Shown here: positions 40,675 to 51,357 of the stretch, in pieces | Layout of the letters: every line of letters begins with the position of its first letter | How positions within the stretch are numbered: the first letter of the stretch is position 1 | Origin: Tubulanus polymorphus | Taxonomy: Eukaryota; Nemertea; Palaeonemertea; Tubulaniformes; Tubulanidae | Direction: 5' to 3' | Assembly: GCF_964204645.1 (NCBI RefSeq) | Contig: NC_134029.1 | Location: 11,148,850-11,212,849 of the forward strand | Length of the DNA: 64,000 nucleotides | Program-made: the position numbers and the translations under genes | The notes under the pieces: generated by a model | The model's input: only the letters and a program-made list of their open reading frames with translations | Told to the model about the DNA's origin: nothing | Database searches by the model: none

Positions 40675-41436
40675 TTACTCTTTACATCTTATAACTAATT
40701 CATAAATTACAGGGAAATTATTTAAATCAATTAAGTATCCATTATGATTTCTAATTTCTAATCTAAAATTATTAAAATGAGGAATGCAAGGTTTGAAATC
40801 ACATTCTGTTAAATTATAATTTATTTGCGTTCCAAATTCTTTAACATTCTTCAATGGTAAAATGTTTAGTAAACCAGAATTACAAGTTATATCTTTAGTT
40901 GCTTCGAATGTTTTTGTAGGATCGATTAAATTGCAATAAATATAAAAATGTGTGTAAGGTATTAAGTTTGGTGTAGTAGCGTCAATATTTGTAAAAGATC
41001 TATCTGGAAGAATTCCTAACAGTTTAGCTATAGGTTTTTTTACCATAAATTTATGTTTTTCACTATTAGACAACCTTATCTTTATTCTATCAGAACTCTC
41101 ACTTTTTAAAAATCTAATACTAAACCCAGAACTACTACCTAATTTGTGCCAGGCTTTTCTATTAATTTCTTGTGCCAATGTATCTAAATTATATAACCCC
41201 GGTTTTAAATATATATAGACCCATTCATTTTTATTTTTATTAAAAACTAAAAAGGCTCTATGTTCAATAGTTTTATTCGATATATTGTAAAAAGAATTAC
41301 ATAAACTTATATTTACTAATTTTAAATCTACACAATTCTTAAATTCTCTATCTAATTGTACTAATAAATTATGTGATTTATAATTTGTAAGTTTTCTAGA
41401 ATCAACAAATATTCTGTATTCTTTTAATTCCGCCAT
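40675..41436 (-). CDS. penton-like minor capsid protein
   Basis: 253 aa, intact. The order of features matches the Polinton minor capsid protein: YKSHNLLVQLDREFKNCVDL followed by KLVNISLCNSFYNIS, a YIYLKPGLYNLDTLAQEIN segment, and a C-terminal beta-rich part with FYIYCNLIDPTKTFEATKD. The corresponding protein in element 1 has an equivalent pattern (GRYHTIAQLITVIQTEINK; MIYSDVIEPQ). It would form the fivefold vertices. Located between POLB-side genes and the membrane-protein cluster rather than next to the capsid gene. Confidence 0.72.
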   Translation of the reverse strand: MAELKEYRIFVDSRKLTNYKSHNLLVQLDREFKNCVDLKLVNISLCNSFYNISNKTIEHRAFLVFNKNKNEWVYIYLKPGLYNLDTLAQEINRKAWHKLGSSSGFSIRFLKSESSDRIKIRLSNSEKHKFMVKKPIAKLLGILPDRSFTNIDATTPNLIPYTHFYIYCNLIDPTKTFEATKDITCNSGLLNILPLKNVKEFGTQINYNLTECDFKPCIPHFNNFRLEIRNHNGYLIDLNNFPVIYELVIRCKE

Positions 41437-41451
41437 TTATTTTACATATTT

Positions 41452-41793
41452 TCATTCAAAATCAATATCGTGGTGCCCTTTTTCATTCTTACCTTTGTAT
41501 ACGAAATAGAAATCTCCAGAACATAATTCTTCTAGATCTTCACTTGATAATCTATGAAATCTATCTGGTAAATAAGTTCTGAATTTATATTTATTTCCTT
41601 TTAATCCTTCATATTCTAAATGAATTACTAATTTATCTCCATATTTATTAGTAATTGTTTCAATGTTAGTAATTAAATATTTCTTATGGATTGTTAATTC
41701 TGTTAACTTTTTGAATTTATAATCTACAGATTTGACGCTTGAAGTATCTTTAATTCTATCTAAGAATTCACTGTGTACTTGTTTACTCTCCAT
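41452..41793 (-). CDS. 113-aa protein, unknown (OB-fold-like pattern)
   Basis: The sequence has alternating beta-type segments: LTELTIHKKYLITNIETITN, YGDKLVIHLEYEGLKGNKYK and RTYLPDRF, ending FVYKGKNEKGHHDIDFE. The layout, with a strand-rich core and aromatic and basic residues, is reminiscent of small single-stranded-DNA-binding OB-folds, which would suit its place directly downstream of the polymerase gene. This is inference from pattern only. Stop is TGA, with a TAA four codons later. Confidence 0.5.
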   Translation of the reverse strand: MESKQVHSEFLDRIKDTSSVKSVDYKFKKLTELTIHKKYLITNIETITNKYGDKLVIHLEYEGLKGNKYKFRTYLPDRFHRLSSEDLEELCSGDFYFVYKGKNEKGHHDIDFE

Positions 41794-41821
41794 TTATTAT
41801 ACAAATTTTTATTGAAATTGA

Positions 41822-44800
41822 TTAACACGCCGCTAGAATCCTTTTCATAATCTCATTTTCTTTTGTTTCTTCTCTTTTGAATTTTATATATTCATCTAAA
41901 TTGCAACCATAGGCGACTGTGTGGATTCCATCATCTAAAATATATCTTTTATCATCAAATGGGTTTAGACTTATCTTCTCTATCTCTTCAATATACATTT
42001 CATGATCTTCAGATCTTAAACATTTCATCTTATGTTTTCTAACTTCTTCATTAAATATACAATTGATGTAATCTTTAAAATGAATATTCTTTTCTACTAC
42101 ACTTTTGGTTATTCCTTTTAACTTTTTAGCTTCATGTTCTTTAGTTTTATATGAATACATTTTAGATCTAATACCAATGAACTCTATCATTTCTTCACCA
42201 CCTAATTCATCCTTAAACTTCCCAGGAACTTTTTTATTATCATTGTTAAACAATTCATGATCTTTAGGATAATTACTGAAATCAAAATGATGTTTTAATG
42301 TTTTTAAATCATCTGTTATGTTATCAGTTTTTATCTTTAATCTGTAAGAATCTGTATCAAAATATAATATTTCTATGTTTTTTTCTCCAAAATGGGGCTG
42401 TAGTATATTATAGTAAAATTTATACATTAATAACTTTGATAATTCTAAAACAGTCGAACCAATAAATATAGGTTTATTGAATTTAATAGATGTTCTCCTC
42501 ATTTTAACTGCAGCTAAATTTTCATCAAATATTCTGTTACCTATAAACTTAGGATATGATTGTAAATGCCTTATCCTTTTACCATTACTAACTAACTCAA
42601 TATCATTTCTATTTCTTATGTTTTCACAAGTCTTACCATAGAACGCATTATTCATTAACTTAAAAAAATCTTTTTCAAAATCAGTTTTAGATTTAGTTCT
42701 CTGTGTAGTATTAAAATCTATATATTTTTCTAACCATTTAGATTGACTGAATGAAATATATCTATGTACTTTTTTTAGAATCATTCCTTGATCTAAATAA
42801 AACTTCAACATTCTATAATGCACAACGTAATTATATTTATCTTCTTGAGTTACCATTAACTTTTCAGTATGAATATGATTATCGGGTTTAATTCTTTTTT
42901 GATAATTTGATAATTCTTCATGTTTAACAGTTTTATGTTCGGGACAATATGCTAGATTTCTAGATTTGAATTTAATATTTTCGGGGTATTCTAAATCTAC
43001 AACGAAGAAGTAACCAATATCTGAATCATCTGCAATATCTAGGATTCTTTTCTTCCAATCAAATTTATCAATTTGTAAAACTTCAGTTATTTCAAACATC
43101 CCATAAGGTTGTGGTTCCATCATTGCCCAACCATAAAGATTATTTGCATCTATGTATAATAATTTATATCCAGGATTATCATTTACATTGAAATATCTAT
43201 CACCCAATACACCTGAAACACCTCCTCTTATAGATTTTTCAAATAATAATAATTGATCTATATTTGTTAACAAATCCATTTTTATATCTGTAAATTTTAA
43301 TCCACAATCCCATGTTAATCCTGGACTAGAATAACAATGACAAGGATCAATATTGAAATATTTTAGGTTTACATCTCTAAACCTTTCGAATATATCGGTT
43401 AATAATAATACATCTGATTTTAAATATAAATCTACTAATTGCCCATGATTTTCTATTTTGAAATGATTCCAAATATTCAATGTTCTATTATATACTTCAT
43501 CTTTAACATATTCATTTTTTAATTCATCATAGAATTGTTCTTTTAATAATTCAGTTATTTTAAAATCATTATGATTTTTATAGAAAGAATATGGAATCGC
43601 TCCTTTATATCTCATTAATTGAAAATCATCATTATTTGGGTAATATTCTTTTAATATCTTTAATTCATCATCAACTAATGATTTTGATAAGTTATCTAAT
43701 GAACTATTTAAAAATCTATATGAATCTATAAATCTTAGACAACCAAATTGGAATGATATATAATTCTCAGATGTTTTAGCTAACATTCTAAATTTATAAG
43801 TTGGTATTTTATCTTTTGATCTATTTGAATTTAATATTTCTATTTCATTATTGATTTCTTCTATTTTATAACATAGCTGTTTGATAAATAAATGCGCGTC
43901 ATACCCCGATAAATTGTGAAATATAACTGGTACAAAGTTAATTTTCTTAGCTTGTAAGTTACAATTCTCATGCGCTGCGCCTCTAAACTTTCCATTCAAA
44001 TGATCATGATCTCTTACTTTTTCATCTTTATAATTAAATAGTTTTTCACAATAATAACATTTATCTGCAAACGCAAATTCTTCTTTATCTTCTTCTGTCA
44101 TTATAATTTCTATATTTTTATTTAACTTTTCATTAAATCTTATTTCATATTCAATTAATAAGTCACAAAAATGATTAATAACATTTTCATTTCTATAATC
44201 ATAATATTCACTTTCAATTAGTTCTGGATAATCAGATTTAATATATAACCCGAAAGCTGCAGCTGATTGATGAATCTTTTTAATTGTATTTGTTATTGGT
44301 GGTTCATCTGAATAATCACTTTCATTAGAATTTAATTTCTTTCTTTTATAATATATATCTTTTCTATCTTTATCTGTTAATTCTTTATTTAATGATTCAA
44401 AATCTCCATATATTCCAAATGGTACTTTATTTTTGTAATCATATTTTTTGAATTCTAATATTTTATCCTTTTCATTTGGTAAAACTAATTTACAATAATC
44501 ATGATTATCACATAGTTGTTTATGATTTAATAATGTACTTTCATTACTGAATCTATGTAAACATTTTCTACATAGATATATTTTATGGTGATCATTTTCT
44601 GATTTGAAAAATAAATCGATTTGTTTAATCCACATGTAATGATTTTCATAATATAGTATATCTATAACATCATTTGAATCATTATCTTTTGATAGGTATA
44701 AAGGTTCTAATGTATAATGTTTAATATTATTTCCTTTTGTATTTGGTAATTTGATTAAATCAAATACATTTATCTTTATATTATTATCTCTTTCTATTTT

Positions 44801-45847
44801 TGGGATGTTTTTAATTCTAACAGGATACTTATCTATCTTATAATTATTTTCAAATGGTTTATAATGAGTTAATCTACAAATATTATAAGTTGCAGGATGT
44901 AAACAACTTATTATAGCCCATAGAAAACATTTATCATCTTCATTTTGTACATTTATTACAGCATTAGTTTTAAATGGTAGTTTAATATAACTTGATGCTT
45001 CAATATCTGGTTCTTTATAATATGATAAATTATTTTCATCAATTGGTTTTGATTTAGTTAACTTATTATATTTTGTGTTATAAACATGTAAAGTTATAAA
45101 TATTATCTCATCAAATATTAAACCAGATCCTTCAAAATATTTCTCTTCTATTTTAGTTTTTACTTCATTATAACATTTATCTAATTTATCATCTATATGT
45201 TGTTTAGATATAATATGTTGTGAATGAGAATTTATATTATATATTGGTTTATCTTCAGATTTTATAAACTTTACTTTAACTGATATACTTATTTTAGGAT
45301 ATTCAACATCTGTAATTATTTTTATTATTTCTTTCATATTTTCTAAATGTTTTTTATTTTCTTCTATTGTTTTTCCTTTATGAAATTTAAACTCGATAGC
45401 TGCTGGACCAATATCACTTTTAAATGCTTCGGTTATCTCTATATCTTTTTTATTATCTAATGAATTAATATAATTTCTTACATCTTCCATGTATGGTCTT
45501 TTATTGTTTAATTTATTTTTTATTCTTTTAATTGTCTTCTGTTTCTTATCGTTATCATTATCAAAATAATCTTCACCTAAAATATCATTATTCTTATTTC
45601 TAATATGACTTATAGATTTTAAATGTTCTTTATAATATCTTTTATCACTGAATGATTGATTACATGTATCACATTTGTATGTTTCCTTTTCATCCTTTAA
45701 TTCTTCTAATTTAGTTTCTAATATATCATCTTCATATTCTAGTTTCAATTTATTTTCTAAATGTGTTATAGTTTTATTGTGTCTTGCTTTTTGGGATTTA
45801 TCTATATCGATATTACATGTTGGGCAGTAGTACTTATTTGCTTCCAT
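41822..45847 (-). CDS. protein-primed family B DNA polymerase (Polinton POLB), complete
   Basis: 1,341 aa, no interruption. N-terminal fingers: CPTCNIDIDKSQKARHNKTI-TH and CDTCNQSFSDKRYYKEHLKS-ISH. A middle region with FLWAIISCLHP and a CRKCLHRFSNESTLLNHKQL-C finger is typical of large Polinton polymerases. Exonuclease: FGIYGDFESLN (ExoI), a treble-clef endonuclease-VII-like insert (CYYCEKLFNYKDEKVRDHDH, then GAAHENCNLQ), IFHNLSGYDAHLFIKQL (ExoII), LYLKSDVLLLTDIF (ExoIII). Polymerase: LYIDANNLYGWAM (A), KLMNNAFYGKTCENIRN (B), LYFDTDSYRLK (C). First gene of the minus block; its 5' end lies inside the TIR, so its promoter is in the palindromic terminus. The enzyme would replicate the element from its ends. 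Confidence 0.95.
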   Translation of the reverse strand: MEANKYYCPTCNIDIDKSQKARHNKTITHLENKLKLEYEDDILETKLEELKDEKETYKCDTCNQSFSDKRYYKEHLKSISHIRNKNNDILGEDYFDNDNDKKQKTIKRIKNKLNNKRPYMEDVRNYINSLDNKKDIEITEAFKSDIGPAAIEFKFHKGKTIEENKKHLENMKEIIKIITDVEYPKISISVKVKFIKSEDKPIYNINSHSQHIISKQHIDDKLDKCYNEVKTKIEEKYFEGSGLIFDEIIFITLHVYNTKYNKLTKSKPIDENNLSYYKEPDIEASSYIKLPFKTNAVINVQNEDDKCFLWAIISCLHPATYNICRLTHYKPFENNYKIDKYPVRIKNIPKIERDNNIKINVFDLIKLPNTKGNNIKHYTLEPLYLSKDNDSNDVIDILYYENHYMWIKQIDLFFKSENDHHKIYLCRKCLHRFSNESTLLNHKQLCDNHDYCKLVLPNEKDKILEFKKYDYKNKVPFGIYGDFESLNKELTDKDRKDIYYKRKKLNSNESDYSDEPPITNTIKKIHQSAAAFGLYIKSDYPELIESEYYDYRNENVINHFCDLLIEYEIRFNEKLNKNIEIIMTEEDKEEFAFADKCYYCEKLFNYKDEKVRDHDHLNGKFRGAAHENCNLQAKKINFVPVIFHNLSGYDAHLFIKQLCYKIEEINNEIEILNSNRSKDKIPTYKFRMLAKTSENYISFQFGCLRFIDSYRFLNSSLDNLSKSLVDDELKILKEYYPNNDDFQLMRYKGAIPYSFYKNHNDFKITELLKEQFYDELKNEYVKDEVYNRTLNIWNHFKIENHGQLVDLYLKSDVLLLTDIFERFRDVNLKYFNIDPCHCYSSPGLTWDCGLKFTDIKMDLLTNIDQLLLFEKSIRGGVSGVLGDRYFNVNDNPGYKLLYIDANNLYGWAMMEPQPYGMFEITEVLQIDKFDWKKRILDIADDSDIGYFFVVDLEYPENIKFKSRNLAYCPEHKTVKHEELSNYQKRIKPDNHIHTEKLMVTQEDKYNYVVHYRMLKFYLDQGMILKKVHRYISFSQSKWLEKYIDFNTTQRTKSKTDFEKDFFKLMNNAFYGKTCENIRNRNDIELVSNGKRIRHLQSYPKFIGNRIFDENLAAVKMRRTSIKFNKPIFIGSTVLELSKLLMYKFYYNILQPHFGEKNIEILYFDTDSYRLKIKTDNITDDLKTLKHHFDFSNYPKDHELFNNDNKKVPGKFKDELGGEEMIEFIGIRSKMYSYKTKEHEAKKLKGITKSVVEKNIHFKDYINCIFNEEVRKHKMKCLRSEDHEMYIEEIEKISLNPFDDKRYILDDGIHTVAYGCNLDEYIKFKREETKENEIMKRILAAC

Positions 45848-46332
45848 TTTAATACTAAATTTTTTATTAAAATTGATTTTAGAAGTTCAATGATTTAAAT
45901 GTTATTCATATATATGAATATTTTAAGAGTAATAGGGGTAATGGGCTTTCGGGTTAAAGGTTGAATGGTCGAGTTCATTAATAACATATATTAAAAGTAA
46001 TTAAAAAACTATAATATATTTTCATAACCGTGTGTATTTCAGTTGAACAATAGAATAATAATTATCATTTGAATATATTTGATTATATGAATTTGTGTAT
46101 TGTAATTAAATCAATTGGTCGCGGAGCGGAGCGGTAGCGAAGTGGAGCGACCAATTGATTTAATACAATATGCTTTTTATATTATTGATATCTTAGAATA
46201 AATATTTAGTTTTAATATAAAATACACACGGTTATGAAAATATATTATAGTTTTTTAATTACTTTTAATATATGTTTTTTTATGAGCTCGACCTTTCGAC
46301 CTTTGATCTGAAAGCCCATTACCCCTATTACT
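45733..46332 (-). repeat. right terminal inverted repeat of element 2 (about 600 bp)
   Basis: Inverse copy of 27645-28243. Contains the true 5' end of the polymerase gene and the right-hand palindrome. Confidence 0.95.
45928..46332. repeat. 405-bp imperfect palindrome forming the right end of element 2
   Basis: Mirror of 27645-28049. Central arms at 46106-46122 and 46147-46163 enclose the GC-rich loop. The inner copy of the terminal sequence begins at 45928 (AGTAATAGGGG). Confidence 0.93.
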
Positions 46333-46338
46333 TCCATG
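46333..46338. repeat. right target-site duplication of element 2 (TCCATG)
   Basis: Direct repeat of 27639-27644, immediately outside the terminus CCCCTATTACT. Confidence 0.95.
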
Positions 46339-46456
46339 AATATACGATTAAAAGTTAAGACAGAAATTTAAGAAATTCTTTCATATATTGGAAAGGTAGC
46401 CGAATTCCAGTTAATAAGGGATGATTCAGTGACAACAAGGCAACTTAATACCACTT

Positions 46457-46615
46457 TCAACTTTCGCTACCAATGATACTGATATCACATGGTTTTGCAT
46501 ATAATTTGAGTTCATTTTCAGTTCTGAGAACTTCCTTAACAACAGCGATTTCAGCAACTGAGTTAGAGAATGATTTGAAAACAGTATCTAGTTCTGTCAT
46601 CATTACTTCACCTTC
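46457..46615 (-). CDS. MTIF3: MTIF3 last exon (mitochondrial translation initiation factor IF-3, C-terminal domain)
   Basis: The acceptor ATTTTAG ends at 46616, and 52 codons plus TGA follow in phase 0, matching the end of exon 1. The exon encodes EGEVMMTELDTVFKSFSNSV and AEIAVVKEVLRTENELKLYA, which align with the last helix and strands of the bacterial IF3 C-terminal domain (pattern L-x-x-v-x-x-x-l-x-x-x-A-v-v-x-x-x-x-r-x-e-x-r). This domain binds the small mitochondrial ribosomal subunit near the P site. The stop codon lies about 120 bp from the end of Polinton element 2; no AATAAA is seen before the insertion, so the 3' untranslated region may be interrupted. Confidence 0.82.
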   Translation of the reverse strand, partial: EGEVMMTELDTVFKSFSNSVAEIAVVKEVLRTENELKLYAKPCDISIIGSES

Positions 46616-49600
46616 CTAAAATGTAATAAAAGAATGTCATTAACATAGAATAAAATGTGTGATCGATTACAATATCTAACACAACCTACAGTAGACTCCA
46701 CCTATAACTATAGCGCTGGTACAGCAAAATAAACCAGAATAGACAACTACCAGTATAGATGTTCATTTTTTATAATGACAAACAGTATTGATTAAAAAGA
46801 TATTTGTAATTCTACCGATTTTGTTGGATAGCTGAATAGACTATACCACTAAATGCTGGCACTTTGAAGCACATGAAAGTCAGCCATCCTGGAGGACATC
46901 ATAACCTAGTTTGGTCATTTGGTAGGTTACATATCAAAGCTGACATATTAAATCTGATAGCTCTACCATTCCATTTCACATTCTCATATAAAAAGGAAAG
47001 CTCTACATGGAGACTATTATCAGTTGATAGCCAAAATGGGCAGGTTCAGAAACCAAGATGGCTGCCAATCTTGGATACGATTACCACAAATATCAAACTT
47101 GTCCCCGATTTTTTGGTCATACACAATGCATCCGAGTTTGAAGATGATTGACCAAACTTGTGGTCTGACTTACGAACACCAGCCCACCACAGGACCCAGG
47201 CACAACTACTGGTACAGCATATACTCCTAAAAACTACTAAATTAAATGCGAAAAGCTGACAATGAAGTGAATTCTAAAGATTATCACAATCTTTTCACCT
47301 AATTTGCAAACTTTTGAAATCTACATAGGCCTATCTCCTAATCTAAATAACAGGTTTTCTCCAAATAATCAATCATTGTCTACACATCAACTCTTCATTA
47401 GATTTTGGTTAATGTCACTCTAATTTCAATTCCCTCAACTGTATGTAGTTACATATATATCAAATCCTTCTAAACTGTTCAGAATGTTGTGGTTTCTACA
47501 GAACCCCTTGTTGTTATTACTGCTAGCTTTGTTTACGTATTTTAATTCTGACACAGCTTTTGTTAATGTCCAGTGAGTTTATATTCCTGTTGTTACTTCA
47601 GTTTCTGATCATTCCATCTCATGATGGCTAAATATTCCCATAATTATATATAGTCGAAATGATGTGGTTTCATCTGAATAAATTCTATCACATAAGAATT
47701 CGAATTTTGGTACCCAGACCGTAACATACGTCACATACTACCATCATTGGCGTACATGAATAATTGGTATATCAATGAAATAATCAACGGCACACTGAAA
47801 ACCTCACTTTAATCTGACCCTGGAACATAGCTTCCTTGAAACGTTTTTATCAGAGAGATCATTCGTGATTGGAAATAGTGGCTTGCATTGTAAAATAAGA
47901 AATTGCTTTGGTGGTCTGAAATGCTCAGCAACCAGGAAATTACAATATTCAATGCAGTAAACATATACAAAACCAATGACCTTAAAACTGACCACAATCT
48001 TAGAACATGTCACGAGCTACAATTTTGCAATTGATTATGGTAACTAAGTATGCCAAGGTACCAGTAAAATATGAAAAGAGTAAGTTTTTCTAGGATTTTG
48101 CAATTGATTGCGGTTACAAAATACCAAAGGTACCACTATAAATAGATAAATGGTATATTCAATATTCAACTCCCCCAGGAGGGGAGAACAAAAAACTGGG
48201 TAAGTCCAATTCCACATGAGGAGATGTATCCTATGACAGTGGTAACAATTATCAAATAACGAGACTATAAGTCAAAACTTATCACTATCTACCTATAAAA
48301 AACCTTTTTCTATCTATGAATGAGGATTCATGACATTGAGATGGCTGCTGATTGTGTGACAATTGATTGATAGAAATATTTAGGATCCCTTCGCAAGGTA
48401 TACCCACCATGAATTTCAATGGAAAATTGCACACCATTAGGAAGCTACAGGACTCACTATTCAGGGCAACATGACATTTTTGGGCACAAAAAAGGTCTGA
48501 CACCGGAGGGACCCAATTTTTCTTATGTTGATAAGAAATGGGGAAATCAAACGTAAAAGATCAAGGAAATTGATTGAATCGTCTTCAAAATTTCACTCAA
48601 AAACTTAAATAAAGGACCATGGTCTCAGTAGGATCAACTGAGGACATTTTACTCTTGAGCTTAAAAATTGATTTATTCTTAGATTTGCAATAATGTACAA
48701 ACAGCTGATAAAGATGAAATCATGGTAAACTGTGTAGTAAGCATGTTCAACTTTGATGATATAGATGATAATGGGTTTTCCCTATGACTCACTCGCACAT
48801 TGCAAAACAATCAATACTATGTGTTCTTAATAAGGACATCAGTGGCAAATCCCTTCTAAAGGACTTTCCAAGTGATGCCCCTATTAAGGGCTTTCGCTGT
48901 TATGTCATCATCAAGAAACAAGGTCAAGAATCGATTAGAATGAGGAAAAACTCATAGAAATTTTGCACATATTCTCTCAGTACATCTAAACAGCTACGAG
49001 CTGATGGACAAAACTCTCCATATTAACACTTATCTCCATCCTAATGACAAAATATAAGCTGTGTTTATCCAGTAGTGCCACCAAGAGCGAACAGGAAGTT
49101 ACTCTCAGGACCATTTTATAAGGATTCCATCTACGGACTAAAGTCCCAAATGGACAAAAAATGTGGTTTTCCATGGCATTCTGTAGGTGGTGCTACTGGA
49201 GATATATACCATATAAGTTACCCAGTCAAAATATGCAACCATTATTCACTTTTTATTCCACTTCAATCAATTTCAATTAAAAAATGCCATCAGCTTTAAT
49301 AGTGCAATATCTCGTCAAAATCTCTTGCAATAGGCCTACATTGAAAGATTACGAACCCCAAAATTGTTAATAACTGTGTAAACTAACAAACATTAGGACA
49401 TATCTAATTGTTACATTGATGTGAATATTACATTATTTTGTCTCTTATATTCACATTACTGTAAATATTCCAATAATATTATCATTACGGATCAATAAAG
49501 AATATACACTCGTATTTCGTAATATACACTAATATTTCGTAAAAGGAAGCCTATTTCCTATGAGCCTAGAATTATATGAAAACAAATAGCTGTGGTGGAA

Positions 49601-50709
49601 TGATCTTCCAGGGGAAAATTACCAATAATAGGGGAAGTTGTGTAGGGTGTAACTTTACCAAAATCATAATGTCCCAAAATAATCCCATAATTAAGAACTT
49701 CCCAAATTCCTGTATCAGTGCAGTCGCCTTGCATTTTGACTTTCTGACTCATATTATCACTCTTTGTTCATTTATGGAACCTGTGTAACCATGGGGTGTT
49801 TCTGATGGGCTAGGTAATTTCTTTACGTTACCCACAATGAGGTTATAAATACAAGGTACATATGCAGGGCCAGCGGAAGCTAGTTGACATTGGCCCAGCT
49901 CATATCTGATGGCGTGAGGTCTAAACTGTGCCAAAATATTTTTGTCTGTTTTTTCAAGGGTTTCGGGTCTTACTTGGAGAAAGCTTTTTAAATGGTTGCG
50001 TTTGAAAGGCTCTGGGGCTATTTGAGACAAGTTTACTGCTTTCATAATTCAGATTCATTTATTCACTTTGTTTAGATGTGGCTGTTTCATAGTCAATCAC
50101 AAATAAATTTTTTCGGGAAGGGAGCAGGCCAAGCTGAGGTTTTTTTAAATAAACTTCATGAAAAGATTATCATTGGCAAAATCATTGGTCCGGTCAAAGC
50201 CAGCCTGGCCATAGCCAACTCGGCTCAGCAGGCCCTGAATTAAAACTTCATTTTGACTTTTTTGTTATTCTTATGGACAGATTTGAATGAATTTCAAAAA
50301 TTTCTCACTTTTCTTTTCTTCGCAAGTTCTTAGAAACTTTTTGGTTCCCTTTTGTTGATCTCTAGTTGCCCTGAGGCTCTATTTACTATGTACGGATGAG
50401 CACATGCGATAAGCTGATACACATGTCAATTTCTTGTTTTTGGTAGCGCCATAAAGCTAACCGAGACCCTATGGCTTAATAAATAAACAGTGCTGCACCC
50501 ATTTATTCATTCTATATTCATTTGTGACGGTTTAGCCAATGTCATAATATTGACAATTAAAGCAAAATGATGACTTATGAATGACAAATTAACCACAGAA
50601 TCATTAAGGTAATAAAGGGTTTATCCGTTCTGGAAGATGACGATTAAGCCAGCGTGACGAATTACACACTGATGACTAAGCAAGATTGACTGTAGCATAT
50701 TTTTATTAC
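46616..50709 (-). other. 4.1-kb intron of MTIF3
   Basis: Donor CAG|GTAAT at 50709 and acceptor TTTTAG at 46616. Contents: dispersed repeats (CAAGATGGC-type at about 47025-47110; a family copy at 48404-48620; the 29-bp word shared with the element 2 flank at 48211-48239), and a 98-codon minus-strand frame at 49749-50045 that I do not recognise. No other coding exon is convincing. Confidence 0.7.
48404..48620 (+). repeat. dispersed repeat copy (same family as 57483-57970)
   Basis: Shares GAAGCTACAGGACTC, ACATTTTTGGGCAC, ACCCAATTTTTCTTATG and GTCTTCAAAATTTC in the same order with 57490-57680. Probably a multi-copy non-autonomous repeat. Confidence 0.65.
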
Positions 50710-51357
50710 CTGCTCTTCTGAAATACGTTTCCGTCTTGATGCTTTAATGTTAACTTTGATGGAATATCCTTTTTCTAGCCACCCAGTAAACTGTGCTATC
50801 TTCAATTGTAAATCATGCGCACTAATTGAACTCTTCACCTTCATTGATTTTTCCACATTCTTATATTTTGATTGTTGTTGTTGTTTTTCAACTCGCATTA
50901 GGTGAAGTTCGCGTCCAGTTTTAAGTTGATAAACAGGTGGGTCCACATTCGAATCTATCAATACAACTTTCAGATTATCTACTGATGCTTTCTTCTTGGC
51001 AACATTTAAAGTCATTACACCTAAATCTTGATTTGAATTTCCCAACAATTTGATTTTCTGTTTATTGAGTTTATCTATCGCAATTGTTGCTTCGACCTCC
51101 CGGTTGAGGTCATCATCTGGTTGTTTTAATTTTGTACGCACAACTGATGTCACAAATGTCTTTCGTTGAATCAGGCCTAAATAATCACCAATTTCTAGGG
51201 ATTTTACAAGGTTTTCTGTAACTTTTGACACCTGCATGAACTTCTGGTACTGGTACTCAAGCCCCACTGATGAATTGAATATTTGTTTTGTTATGAAATG
51301 GGTCCTCGGTCCAAAATGACAGAATCTTGCAACAGCAGTTTGTATTATTCCAAACAT
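50710..51357 (-). CDS. MTIF3: MTIF3 first coding exon (mitochondrial translation initiation factor IF-3)
   Basis: 216 codons from ATG 51357 to the splice donor at 50710. The first about 30 residues (MFGIIQTAVARFCHFG) are Arg- and Lys-containing without acidic residues, as in a mitochondrial targeting peptide. The N-terminal IF3 domain includes KIKLLGNSNQDLGVMTLNVA and LKVVLIDSNVDPPVYQLKTG. A basic linker with a Gln run leads into the C-terminal domain start ISAHDLQLKIAQFTGWLEKG, then IKVNIKASRRKR. IF3 dissociates mitochondrial ribosomes and proofs the start codon. Joined to the exon at 46457-46615 the protein is 268 aa, near the vertebrate length. Single-copy host gene, minus strand, and the best evidence that this is an animal nuclear genome. 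Confidence 0.9.

Larger units (their letters stand above)
27645..46332. mobile_element. Polinton/Maverick element 2, 18,688 bp, AT-rich
   Basis: Defined by about 600-bp TIRs starting AGTAATAGGGGTAATGGGC and a 6-bp duplication TCCATG. Gene content: family B polymerase, integrase with chromodomain, packaging ATPase, major capsid and penton-like proteins, an HNH nuclease and many small membrane proteins. The plus-strand block (28.1-33.2 kb) and the minus-strand block (45.8-33.6 kb) converge on an inverted repeat at 33.2-33.6 kb, the opposite layout to element 1. Base composition is far more AT-rich than element 1 and the flanks. Damage: one capsid frameshift and two premature TGA codons; polymerase, integrase and ATPase are intact. 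I recognise no protease. Confidence 0.96.

Noticed and set aside
27645-46332. Alternative genetic code with TGA as Trp in element 2
   Set aside because: Two TGA codons sit where a residue is expected, and two TGA stops are soon followed by TAA, which looked suggestive. But the long intact genes encode Trp with TGG and contain no TGA, which would be very unlikely in such AT-rich genes if TGA were sense. Simple nonsense mutations are preferred.
49749-50045. 98-codon minus-strand frame as an extra MTIF3 exon
   Set aside because: It lies in the intron, has no IF3 similarity, and exon 1 joins in phase directly to 46615 to complete the IF3 C-terminal domain.
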